Below, piece by piece: positions 45,421 to 53,911 of a stretch of DNA of 64,000 bases. Both the position numbers and the translations under genes were made by a program. The number at the start of each line of letters is the position of its first letter. The stretch's first letter is position 1. The stretch is from Cyclobacterium xiamenense (GTDB taxonomy: Bacteria > Bacteroidota > Bacteroidia > Cytophagales > Cyclobacteriaceae), in NCBI RefSeq assembly GCF_009467825.1, contig NZ_WIOK01000009.1, forward strand, positions 1-64,000, read 5' to 3'. The notes beneath the pieces were generated by a model. That model had not been told where the DNA came from. It saw nothing but the letters and a program-made list of their open reading frames with translations, and did no database searches.

Positions 45421-48400
45421 CTAAACTTTCTCTACAGCGACGGAGAGTGTAAACTCGTCCATGTCTAGTACGGTTGGATGGATAATTTCGTTCGCTAATT
45501 CCAATGCCATTGCCTGGGTTTCGGTCTTGATATAGTCCGAAAAATGGGTCAGGGCATCGGTTACTACTTGCTCCGAGGCGGCAGCTTGTATGCGGATTTT
45601 GTCTTGCACTTCCATTCCCAGATCTTTTCGCAGGTTCTGAATGCGGTTGACAAAATCCCGCGCGATGCCTTCTTCCTTTAGTTCGGTGGTAAGCGTGACG
45701 TCCAAAGCAACGGTAATTCCGTTATCACTGGCCACGGACCAACCAGGAATGTCCTGGGATTGGATCAGCACCTCTTCCAGCGAGATGATTTCTTCGGCCT
45801 CGTCCACCAGGATTTTCAGTTGCCCGGCTTTCTCGATTGCGGCGATTTCTTCTTTGCCCCATTTTTGGATGGCTTGGTTGACCAGCTTCATTTTGGGGCC
45901 AAATCGTTTCCCCAAAACCGCGAAATTGGGTTTGATGCTTTTTACCAGAATTCCGGAGGTATCGTCGATGTATTCGATCGATTTGACGTTCACTTCGGAT
46001 TTGATCGGTTCTTCCACATGTTGAATATACGCCTGGGTTTCGGGTTGCAGTACCGGAATCAGGATTTTCTGCAAGGGTTGCCGGACTTTCAGCTTTTCCT
46101 TTTTTCGAAGCGAATGAACCAGGGAGGAGATTTCCTGGGCCAGTTGCATGCTGCTTTCGAGCGGTTTCTGGATCAGGTTTTCGTCCGCATCCTGCCAGTC
46201 GGTTAGGTGTACCGACTGGGCGGCTCCCGTTTGGCTGGCCGTCAGGTTTTTGAACAACCAATCCGCATAAAACGGAGCCACTGGCGCCATTAATTTACAG
46301 AGTGTTTCCAGGCATTCATAAAGGGTTTCGTAGGCAGCCTGTTTGTCGGCGTTCAGTTCACCCCTCCAAAACCGCTTTCTGGCCAGGCGAACGTACCAAT
46401 TGGAGAGTTGGTCTACTGTAAAGTTCATGATTCCCCGGGTGGCGGGGGTCACGTCGTAGGCTTCGTAAGCCTTGCCGGTTTCCTGGATTAGGGATTGCAA
46501 TTTGGACAGAATCCATCGGTCCAGTTCCGGCCGGTCTTGTACCGGAATTTTGCTTTCCTTCCGGTACACAAAATCGTCCAGATTGGCATAGAGTGCGAAG
46601 AAGTTATAAGTGTTTTGGAGGGTTCCAAAAAACCGCCGTTGTACCTCCGCAACCCCCTCCTTATTGAATTTTAGGTTGTCCCAGGGATTGGCGTTGCTGA
46701 GCATGTACCAGCGCAGCGCATCCGGGCCAAATTCCTTCAACGTCTGAAAAGGATCCACTGCATTTCCCAGGCGTTTGGACATCTTGTTGCCATTTTTGTC
46801 CAGGACCAAGCCGTTCGCAATCACGTTTTTAAAGGCCACGCTATCAAAAAGCATTACCGCCAAGGTGTGTAGGGTAAAAAACCAACCCCGGGTCTGGTCG
46901 ACGCCCTCCGCGATAAAATCGGCCGGGTAATTGGCGTTGAATAATTCCTCGTTTTCGAAGGGGTAGTGCCACTGCGCATAGGGCATGGCCCCAGAATCGA
47001 ACCAAACGTCGATTAGGTCCGGCTCCCGGAATAGTTGGTCGCCGTTGTCCCCTACCAAAACGATCTCGTCCACATAGGGGCGGTGCAGGTCGGGTGTCTT
47101 CCCCTTAAAAGGGGATGCGGTCATGAAGCCGGCCTCGATGGCCCGGTCGATTTCTGCCTGCAGTTCGGCTATGGAGCCGATACACCGGGTCTGCGTGCCG
47201 GCTTTGTTTCTCCAGATTGGCAGGGGCGTTCCCCAGTAGCGGGACCGGCTGAGGTTCCAGTCCACCAGGTTTTCCAGCCAATTGCCAAAGCGCCCTGTTC
47301 CGGTTGATTCTGGCTTCCAGTTGATGGTCCGGTTATGGGCTACCAATTGCTCCTTGTAAGCGGTTGTTTTGATAAACCAGCTTTCCAGGGGATAATACAG
47401 AATGGGCATGTCGGTACGCCAGCAGTGGGGATAGCTGTGTTCGTACTTCTCTACTTTAAAGGCCTTGTTTTCATTTTTCAGGATGATGGAAATGATGACG
47501 TCGGTGCTTTTGTACGCCTTGTTTTCTTCGTCTTCCAGCGTATAATTCTTGACGTAGAAATCATTCTCGCTCAGGATTTTGTGTGCCTGAATCCCATGGG
47601 CCTCCATTTTGGTTTTTAGGTACTTGCCGACAAAGGGCAGGAATTTGCCTTTTTTGTCTACGATGGGGATCTCCTGACCCCGTTCGTCTTTGACAAAAAC
47701 GCCTGGAATGTGCTGCTGGGTCAAAGTTCGAAAGTCGTCTGCACCGAATGCTTTCGCCAGGTGGACGATTCCTGTACCGTCTTCGGTGGTCACGTAATCT
47801 CCAGCAATGACGGTAAATGCGGGATCGGGAAGAGACAATTCGGGTATCGGAAACAATTGCTCGTACTGCAGCCCCAGCAGGGCCTTGCCTTTGACTTGCT
47901 CCAGTATCTGATAGGGAATAATTTTATCTCCCGGTTTATAGTCGTCAAGTTCCCTTTTGGCACCCTCCGGATGAAAATAGGCGGACAACCGCTCTTTTGC
48001 CAGAATGACCGTTTCCGGCTCAAAAGTATAGGGGTTGAAGGTTCGTACGTAGATGTAATCGAGTTTTTCTCCAATGGCCAGTGCCGAATTGGAGGGCAGG
48101 GTCCAGGGTGTGGTGGTCCAGGCCAGGATGTAAAGGTCCTTTTCGCCCTGGACTTTAAACTGAGCCGTGATGGAGGTATCTTTTACGTCCCGGTAACAAC
48201 CGGGCTGGTTAAGTTCGTGCGAACTCAGTCCGGTTCCTGCGGCAGGAGAGTAGGGCTGTATGGTATAGCCTTTGTACAGCAGGTCTTTTTCGTAGAGTTT
48301 TTTCAGCAGGTACCAGAGACTCTCTACATAGTTGGCGTCAAAGGTGATGTAGGGATCGTTGAGGTCTACCCAATAACCTATTTTTTCTGTCAAATCGTCC

Positions 48401-48795
48401 CATTCATCCTTGAAGCGCATCACGGTTTCCCGGCACTTTTGGTTGTAGGCCTCTACAGAAATCTTGCTGCCAATATCTTCTTTGGTAATGCCCAGTTCTT
48501 TTTCTACCTGTAGTTCTACGGGAAGGCCGTGTGTGTCCCAGCCGCCTTTTCGTTTTACCTGAAACCCTTTTTGAGTTTTGTAGCGACAGAAAACATCTTT
48601 GATCGCCCGGGCCATCACGTGGTGAATTCCGGGGGTTCCGTTGGCAGAGGGTGGTCCTTCGTAAAAGGTATACGTGGGAGCCCCTTGCCTGTTGGCGACC
48701 GATTTTTCAAAAATTCCGTTGCTTTTCCAAAAAGCCAATATATCTTCCCCAATGCTGGGATATGCTACTTGTTTGTATTCCTGATATTTTTTCAC
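45421..48795 (-). CDS. ileS: Isoleucyl-tRNA synthetase
   Basis: 1,124 residues with a GTG start (48795-48793). The HIGH-type signature is GTPGIHHVMAR and the KMSKS-type loop is GNKMSKRLGNAV. A CP1 editing domain lies between them, and an anticodon-binding domain is at the C-terminus. This long form, with a HIGH motif ending in IHH, resembles the eukaryote-like IleS clade. It charges tRNA-Ile with isoleucine and edits valine. It is followed 3 bases later by lspA. Confidence 0.96.
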   Translation of the reverse strand: MKKYQEYKQVAYPSIGEDILAFWKSNGIFEKSVANRQGAPTYTFYEGPPSANGTPGIHHVMARAIKDVFCRYKTQKGFQVKRKGGWDTHGLPVELQVEKELGITKEDIGSKISVEAYNQKCRETVMRFKDEWDDLTEKIGYWVDLNDPYITFDANYVESLWYLLKKLYEKDLLYKGYTIQPYSPAAGTGLSSHELNQPGCYRDVKDTSITAQFKVQGEKDLYILAWTTTPWTLPSNSALAIGEKLDYIYVRTFNPYTFEPETVILAKERLSAYFHPEGAKRELDDYKPGDKIIPYQILEQVKGKALLGLQYEQLFPIPELSLPDPAFTVIAGDYVTTEDGTGIVHLAKAFGADDFRTLTQQHIPGVFVKDERGQEIPIVDKKGKFLPFVGKYLKTKMEAHGIQAHKILSENDFYVKNYTLEDEENKAYKSTDVIISIILKNENKAFKVEKYEHSYPHCWRTDMPILYYPLESWFIKTTAYKEQLVAHNRTINWKPESTGTGRFGNWLENLVDWNLSRSRYWGTPLPIWRNKAGTQTRCIGSIAELQAEIDRAIEAGFMTASPFKGKTPDLHRPYVDEIVLVGDNGDQLFREPDLIDVWFDSGAMPYAQWHYPFENEELFNANYPADFIAEGVDQTRGWFFTLHTLAVMLFDSVAFKNVIANGLVLDKNGNKMSKRLGNAVDPFQTLKEFGPDALRWYMLSNANPWDNLKFNKEGVAEVQRRFFGTLQNTYNFFALYANLDDFVYRKESKIPVQDRPELDRWILSKLQSLIQETGKAYEAYDVTPATRGIMNFTVDQLSNWYVRLARKRFWRGELNADKQAAYETLYECLETLCKLMAPVAPFYADWLFKNLTASQTGAAQSVHLTDWQDADENLIQKPLESSMQLAQEISSLVHSLRKKEKLKVRQPLQKILIPVLQPETQAYIQHVEEPIKSEVNVKSIEYIDDTSGILVKSIKPNFAVLGKRFGPKMKLVNQAIQKWGKEEIAAIEKAGQLKILVDEAEEIISLEEVLIQSQDIPGWSVASDNGITVALDVTLTTELKEEGIARDFVNRIQNLRKDLGMEVQDKIRIQAAASEQVVTDALTHFSDYIKTETQAMALELANEIIHPTVLDMDEFTLSVAVEKV

Positions 48796-48983
48796 TGCAA
48801 CTAGAAACTATTTTCGGTTAAGGTGATTCCCTGTTCACGGATTTTGGGCATCTGACAACTGCCTCAAAAGGAGGCGTAAAGTTAATAGAAAACCAGGGGA
48901 TATGTATGGCAATTGTGTAAAAACTGCTACAAGCCCAATCAACGCGGAAAAAGACGGAAACCAAAAGAAATTTTCAGCAAAGA

Positions 48984-48997
48984 CTGCCTCCAGGCAG
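48984..48997 (-). terminator. Possible terminator hairpin after the GH140-like gene
   Basis: CTGCC/GGCAG stem with a 4-base loop directly past the stop of the sugar operon's last gene; the downstream minus strand is only loosely T-rich. Confidence 0.35.
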
Positions 48998-49000
48998 CAG

Positions 49001-50305
49001 TTAGCTTTCAAGAATTGGGGTATATACCCAATTTTTCAGACTGTCCCGATCGAGTAGGAGTAGCAGCCAATCTCTTCGGGGATCGGGAACGCGGAATACG
49101 GCGGTCAGTTTGCCCCGAACATCCGTTTGTTCTCCCGTTTCGGGATTCAGCCAAAAGGCTACCTTTTCTCTTTTTTTAAGCAGGGAGGACCGGATCCTGA
49201 TGGATTTTCCCTGTGGGCTATATACCAGCACCCAACTTTTGTCCGGGTTGGCGAGCACGGTTTTCAGGGGGCTTACTTTCCAGTTGATGCTGGCAATCAG
49301 CGATGGGGCCGGTTCCATTTGCTGCCAGGGCAAACAGTCGAAAATCCTCCGAAGAACGCCCATTTGGCTGGCGCCGGGAAGGTCCAGCGCTTCTTTCCAG
49401 GAAAATTGCGCCCCAAACCGGGGATCGGTTTTCCCATCGTACATTTGCCAGATTTCGTTGCACCCGTAGGTATGTCCTGCAGCTCCGGACAGCAGGTTCC
49501 AGTAGGCAGCCCTCCGGATGTCGCTGGCATCCAGGCGCTGAAAGTGCCACTTGTTTAGCATGTTTGGAATATTTTCGTAGCCCGGTTCTCCATCGATTAC
49601 GGGCCTTGGCGGATTGCGTTTTCTTCCTTTACGGGTAAATCGATATTCTCGGAAACCTTTCTGATGGCGGCTTTGGAAGAGGTCCACGTCCAGCCAATCG
49701 GAATCTCCGAAGTGGTCGCTGGCCAGGTTTCCTCCATTCGGATGGTAGCTTAGGAGGCTGTGGCCTTGCTGATCCCGGATCCCTGCTGCCATTTGCTCAA
49801 TGATTTCCCGGTGCAGGGACGTTTCAGGAATCCGGTCCCCACCCAGAATCCAAACAATGTGCGGAAATCCGGCATACCGCTTCCCAAGAAATTCCCCGAA
49901 GCTTCGGGCATTTTCGGGTGTGAAGATTTCCGGGCCATCCCCCCATTTTTTATTAAACTTATCGCCCCAGGTGGGTAGCAATCCAAGGTATAGGCCCATC
50001 TCTTCCGCCAGGGCCACTACCTGATCCACGTGCCGGAAATATCCTTCGTTGGGTCGGGCCGGGTCATCGTCATGTAGGGGGATTTCTCCATGGGCATTGG
50101 GGTGGTGCAAGCCGTCCAATTCAGCCAGGATCACGGTTTGAATCAGGGAAAAGCCTTTTTCTTTGCGGTTCCGAAAGTAAAGCCTGGTTTCGTCCAGGCT
50201 CGCTCGGTGTATGAGTTCCCAGGCGGTATCTCCCACCCATAAAAAGGGGTCTCCGGAAGTAGTTTCCAGGTACCTTCGGTTGGCCGTTATCCGCAGCGGT
50301 TTCAT
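49001..50305 (-). CDS. GH140-like apiosidase (DUF4038 family glycoside hydrolase)
   Basis: 434 residues from the ATG at 50305, which overlaps the esterase stop by four bases; the open frame extends to 50353. The N-terminal TIM-barrel domain has WVGDTAWELIHR and FPHIVWILGGD ... IDGEPGYENI, conserved in DUF4038/GH140. The C-terminal beta-sandwich (about 350-430, VLVYSPQGKSIRI ... AVFRVPDPRRDWLLLL) is the associated domain. GH140 enzymes release apiose from side chains of the pectin rhamnogalacturonan II. No signal peptide is visible, so it may act in the cytoplasm. Last gene of the minus-strand sugar locus. Confidence 0.83.
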   Translation of the reverse strand: MKPLRITANRRYLETTSGDPFLWVGDTAWELIHRASLDETRLYFRNRKEKGFSLIQTVILAELDGLHHPNAHGEIPLHDDDPARPNEGYFRHVDQVVALAEEMGLYLGLLPTWGDKFNKKWGDGPEIFTPENARSFGEFLGKRYAGFPHIVWILGGDRIPETSLHREIIEQMAAGIRDQQGHSLLSYHPNGGNLASDHFGDSDWLDVDLFQSRHQKGFREYRFTRKGRKRNPPRPVIDGEPGYENIPNMLNKWHFQRLDASDIRRAAYWNLLSGAAGHTYGCNEIWQMYDGKTDPRFGAQFSWKEALDLPGASQMGVLRRIFDCLPWQQMEPAPSLIASINWKVSPLKTVLANPDKSWVLVYSPQGKSIRIRSSLLKKREKVAFWLNPETGEQTDVRGKLTAVFRVPDPRRDWLLLLLDRDSLKNWVYTPILES

Positions 50306-51234
50306 GGGGAGGTAGGTAAATGCTGGATCCAGGTGATGAGACTCTCCATCCATCCTTTTTGCGTACCCTCCTTGTTTATGGAAAGGGAAAACCCATGTCC
50401 GCCTGTCGGGTACAGGTGCATTTCCACGGGGATTTGTTTTTCCAGCAGGCCCTGGTACATGAGTAAGCTGTGTTCCACCGGTACGGCCTTATCGTCCTGG
50501 GAATGAAAGAGAAAGGTGGGCGGACTGTCGGCCCGAACCTGGGTTTCGTTGCTAAAATAGCTGACCCATTGTGGATCGGGTTCTTTTCCAAGCAGGTTGT
50601 TTCGGGATCCGATATGGGTAATGTGTTCGGTAAAGGAAATCACCGGATAGCCAAGAACCATAAAATCCGGTCGGCTGGATTGGTGCTCAACGGCATCCGC
50701 GTCGCCCGGGTTACCCGAATCGAAATGTGTGCCCAGCGTGGAAGCCAGGTGCCCCCCCGCGGAGAATCCCATAATCCCAATTTGATCCGGGTCAATTCCC
50801 CATTCCCCGGCATGGTGCCGTACCAGGCGAATGGCCCGCTGTCCATCGGACATGGGTACCACATGTGGTCGTGTCTGGGTTGCTGCAGAGGGCAGGCGGT
50901 ATTTCAGAACGATTGCAGCGATGCCATGACTGTTTAGCCATTTGGCAATGTCGAGTCCTTCCCAATCGTACGCCAGTACCCCGTATCCACCGCCCGGGCA
51001 AATGATCACGGCTTTTCCGGTGGCAGATCGTTTGGCGGGAAGAAACACCTGGATTTGGGGAAGCTGAACCTTGCTGATGACCAGTATGTCGTTTTGTTGA
51101 ACGACTTCTGTGATGTCCGTTTCCTTCTGGAACGGCACCTCTCCCGGGTAGATCGTCAGCGTAAGGGGTCCGGTTTGTCCCATAGACAGGTTGGTAAGCA
51201 TAAGCACGCAGGTCAGGAGGAGCAGAGAACGCAT
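50302..51234 (-). CDS. Secreted alpha/beta-hydrolase (acetylxylan-esterase/BD-FAE-like)
   Basis: 310 residues with a signal peptide (about 1-19, LTNLSMGQ). PGGGYGVLAYDWEG is the oxyanion-hole region; GIMGFSAGGHLAS contains the nucleophile Ser, DDKAVPVEHS the acid and GGHGFS the catalytic His. This is the carbohydrate-esterase-like group near bifunctional feruloyl/acetyl xylan esterases. It would deacetylate or de-esterify plant cell-wall polysaccharides, and the GH140-like gene overlapping its end supports a pectin-related role. Confidence 0.86.
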   Translation of the reverse strand: MRSLLLLTCVLMLTNLSMGQTGPLTLTIYPGEVPFQKETDITEVVQQNDILVISKVQLPQIQVFLPAKRSATGKAVIICPGGGYGVLAYDWEGLDIAKWLNSHGIAAIVLKYRLPSAATQTRPHVVPMSDGQRAIRLVRHHAGEWGIDPDQIGIMGFSAGGHLASTLGTHFDSGNPGDADAVEHQSSRPDFMVLGYPVISFTEHITHIGSRNNLLGKEPDPQWVSYFSNETQVRADSPPTFLFHSQDDKAVPVEHSLLMYQGLLEKQIPVEMHLYPTGGHGFSLSINKEGTQKGWMESLITWIQHLPTSP

Positions 51235-51253
51235 GGGTTGTGGGGTATAAAGA

Positions 51254-52585
51254 TTACGAATAAGCTTTGAGCATCAAGGCAGCACCGTAGGCAGAACCCA
51301 GGGGGAAATCAGAAAACTCCAATTCATAGCCCTCCAATAATTCCGTTAGGAATCGGATAAATACCTTGTTGTGTACAAAGCCACCGTCAATATACACTTT
51401 TTTTGTATCCGACCCACCCTTTGCGAGCAAGAGGGAAGCCACCTGCATTTTTGCCAGCCCGTAGACCAGGTGGTGGTAGGCTGTTTCAAAATCGGGAAAA
51501 CCCGAAACATCCCAGTGGTTTTCCGGGAAAATCGATGCCACCAACGGAGTTCTCGCGATGGTTTCCGGATAAAACTTACCCGGGGTCTTTTCCTGCAGTA
51601 AGCCTTGCACCATCGCTTCGTCGGGAAGGATGTCCTTGTAATACTTGCTTTCTTTGCTAAAGGCGGCATTCATTTTTTCCAATTGATGGTCCAGTTCGTA
51701 GCCCAGAAAAAACCGGCTGGCTTTGACGGTTTGTCCATGGATGGAAAGAAAATTCAGGCAGTCGTTTTGCAACTCCTCCAGGCGTAGTTCCTCGTTGGGA
51801 AAGGGATTGAGCGTGATGCTCCAGGTGCCGGTTGAAATCAGGATAAACGGTTCCTTGATTTTGATCAGGTAGGAAGCCAGTGCGGACGAGCTGTCGTGGA
51901 TGCCCACGCCCACTTGGACTTTTTTGCCGCAAATCACCCGTTCGAAGCTATGGGTGGTCGGTACCTGACGGGCTAACTTTGCGTCTATCCCTTCCTTGTA
52001 TACCCACTCGTGGTAATCTTTTTTTGGAAAATCCCAAAGTTTGGTGTGGCAACCGATGGAGGTGGGTTCGCTCACCGCTTCACCGCTAAACAAAAAAGAA
52101 ATGTACTGGGGCAGGTGCAGGGAATAAGCGATCTTCTTGAAAACTTCGGGCTTTTTTCGTTTCAACCAATACAATTGCAGACCTGAATTGAGCATACCCA
52201 AGGTAGGAGAAGCGGTGGCCAGATTAATCGTCGCTTCCGGATAGGCATCGTAAAACTCCCGGTGCAGGTCTTCCGGAAAATCTTTCAGGTAGTTGTAAAT
52301 TGGCGTAAGCGGCTTGCCATTTTCATCGATGGACACAAAGGAAGCTCCGTAGGTGGAGAAGTTAAGGGCCTTGACTTCAAACTCCGGATTATTGCATAGT
52401 GCTTCCACGGTGTCTCTGGCCCAGGTGGTAATTTTCTCCAAATCATCGCACTCGTCCCCATCCTCGTCGGTGATCGTCGGAAACTTTATGTATTCTTCGT
52501 TTATTTCATTCAGGTCTTCATCGAAAAGAAAAAACTTTTTGTTGGTTTTTCCTATATCAAAGATGGCGATTACCGGTTTGGGCAT
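51254..52585 (-). CDS. FGGY family carbohydrate kinase (rhamnulokinase-like)
   Basis: 443 residues. The N-terminal phosphate motif IAIFDIGKTNKKFFLFD is of FGGY/actin-fold type; GVGIHDSSSALASYLIK and ILISTGTWSITLNPF are the ADENOSINE/phosphate-2 region, and VYIDGGFVHNKVFIRFL the C-terminal nucleotide site. The gene lies between a RhaI-type isomerase/RhaEW-like aldolase pair and the esterase, so the substrate is most likely L-rhamnulose or another ketose (L-fuculose, L-xylulose). The family alone does not decide which sugar. 19 bases upstream of the esterase gene. Confidence 0.87.
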   Translation of the reverse strand: MPKPVIAIFDIGKTNKKFFLFDEDLNEINEEYIKFPTITDEDGDECDDLEKITTWARDTVEALCNNPEFEVKALNFSTYGASFVSIDENGKPLTPIYNYLKDFPEDLHREFYDAYPEATINLATASPTLGMLNSGLQLYWLKRKKPEVFKKIAYSLHLPQYISFLFSGEAVSEPTSIGCHTKLWDFPKKDYHEWVYKEGIDAKLARQVPTTHSFERVICGKKVQVGVGIHDSSSALASYLIKIKEPFILISTGTWSITLNPFPNEELRLEELQNDCLNFLSIHGQTVKASRFFLGYELDHQLEKMNAAFSKESKYYKDILPDEAMVQGLLQEKTPGKFYPETIARTPLVASIFPENHWDVSGFPDFETAYHHLVYGLAKMQVASLLLAKGGSDTKKVYIDGGFVHNKVFIRFLTELLEGYELEFSDFPLGSAYGAALMLKAYS

Positions 52586-52618
52586 TGGGTGGTTGGTTTA
52601 ACGAAAAGAAAGGTTACA

Positions 52619-53902
52619 TTAAAGGCCGGTGGCCAAGCTTTTGGATCCTCGTTCCCGAATCAGTTTTTTACGAACTTCCAGTTTGCGAAAAACGCTAACA
52701 GGGTGCAGGGCCGCACCGGACTGAACCCGGGCTTCTGCAATCAGTGGCCTCAGATCTGTTCGGAAGGCCTCCTGTAGGATTTCCTGCGCCAATACGGGAT
52801 CGTTATTGTCCCGAGCGTTTTCCAGTGCTAAACGGTCTACGATCAAAGCTTGCGCATACGCCAGTTGAATGGCTTCCACGGATTGCAACAGGTCCTCCAT
52901 GGGATCCTTTAAGTTATGGCTGGCATCGATCATCCACGCAGGGGACGGATTAGACGAATTGGGATCCTCCATTCCTTCAACCAATTCGTTGAAAATCAGA
53001 AATAACTGGTACGGTTTCATGGCGCCTACCGTGAGGTCGTCGTCTCCGAATTTGGAATCGTTGAAGTGAAATCCCCCCAGTTTTCCTTGCATCATCAGTG
53101 TCGCTACTACCTGCTCAATATTGGTATTGGGCAGGTGGTGCCCCAGGTCTACAAGGGTGTACGCCCGCTCTCCAAGTTGGGAAGCCAGCCAATGAGAGGT
53201 ACCCCAATCCTGAATGACCGTGTGGTAAAAATAGGGTTCGTAGGGTTTGTATTCCACGAACAGTTTCCAGTCGGAGGGCATGCTATCGTAGATTTCTCTC
53301 AGGGAGTCCAGCGTACGCTGTAGGGCTTTTCGGAAATTCATTTGCCCTGGAAAGGAGGAGCCGTCCGCCAGCCAGACCGTAAGGGATTTGGATCCGAGCA
53401 TTTTCCCGTATTGAATCACTTCCAGGTTGTGGTTTACCGCTTGTTTTCGCACACGGGCATCCGTGTGACAGAGCGAGCCAAACTTGTACGAAAACTCCTG
53501 ATCGGGTTGGTCCTGAAACGTATTCGAGTTCACGGCATCAAACAGCAATCCATTGGCCGCAGCATGGTGCCGGATTTTTTCCACGTTGTCCGGAATATCC
53601 CAGGGAATGTGCAGGGAGATGGCCCCGGATCCGGCATTCAGGGCGTGCAGGGTACCCACATCCGAGATTTTTTCTTCCAGAGAACGGGGTTCGCCGCCTC
53701 CGGGAAATCGACCAAAGCGCGTGCCCCCGGTGCCCAGGGCCCAACTGGGGATGGCCACCTGAAATTCCTGGATTTTTTTGATCAGCTCGTTTGTTTTGAC
53801 GCCTCTGCGCGACAACCGTTGGCTTAGATACTCAAAACTCTCCCGGTGGTCCGGGAGAGCTTGGTCATTGAGTGTATGGATTTGGTTTTTATCGAATAGC
53901 AT
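52619..53902 (-). CDS. rhaI: L-rhamnose isomerase, RhaI type (TIM-barrel sugar isomerase)
   Basis: 427 residues, TIM-barrel. GTGGTRFGRFPGGGEPRS, KLFVEYKPYEPYFYH, LVDLGHHLPNTNIEQVV and GGFHFNDSKFGDDDLTVGA are the metal- and substrate-binding strands seen in the Pseudomonas stutzeri-type L-rhamnose isomerases, which differ in sequence from E. coli RhaA. It should convert L-rhamnose to L-rhamnulose. It lies between the RhaEW-like gene (9 bases) and the FGGY kinase (33 bases), the standard order for an isomerase-kinase-aldolase rhamnose set. Confidence 0.86.
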   Translation of the reverse strand: MLFDKNQIHTLNDQALPDHRESFEYLSQRLSRRGVKTNELIKKIQEFQVAIPSWALGTGGTRFGRFPGGGEPRSLEEKISDVGTLHALNAGSGAISLHIPWDIPDNVEKIRHHAAANGLLFDAVNSNTFQDQPDQEFSYKFGSLCHTDARVRKQAVNHNLEVIQYGKMLGSKSLTVWLADGSSFPGQMNFRKALQRTLDSLREIYDSMPSDWKLFVEYKPYEPYFYHTVIQDWGTSHWLASQLGERAYTLVDLGHHLPNTNIEQVVATLMMQGKLGGFHFNDSKFGDDDLTVGAMKPYQLFLIFNELVEGMEDPNSSNPSPAWMIDASHNLKDPMEDLLQSVEAIQLAYAQALIVDRLALENARDNNDPVLAQEILQEAFRTDLRPLIAEARVQSGAALHPVSVFRKLEVRKKLIRERGSKSLATGL

Positions 53903-53911
53903 GGTACTAGT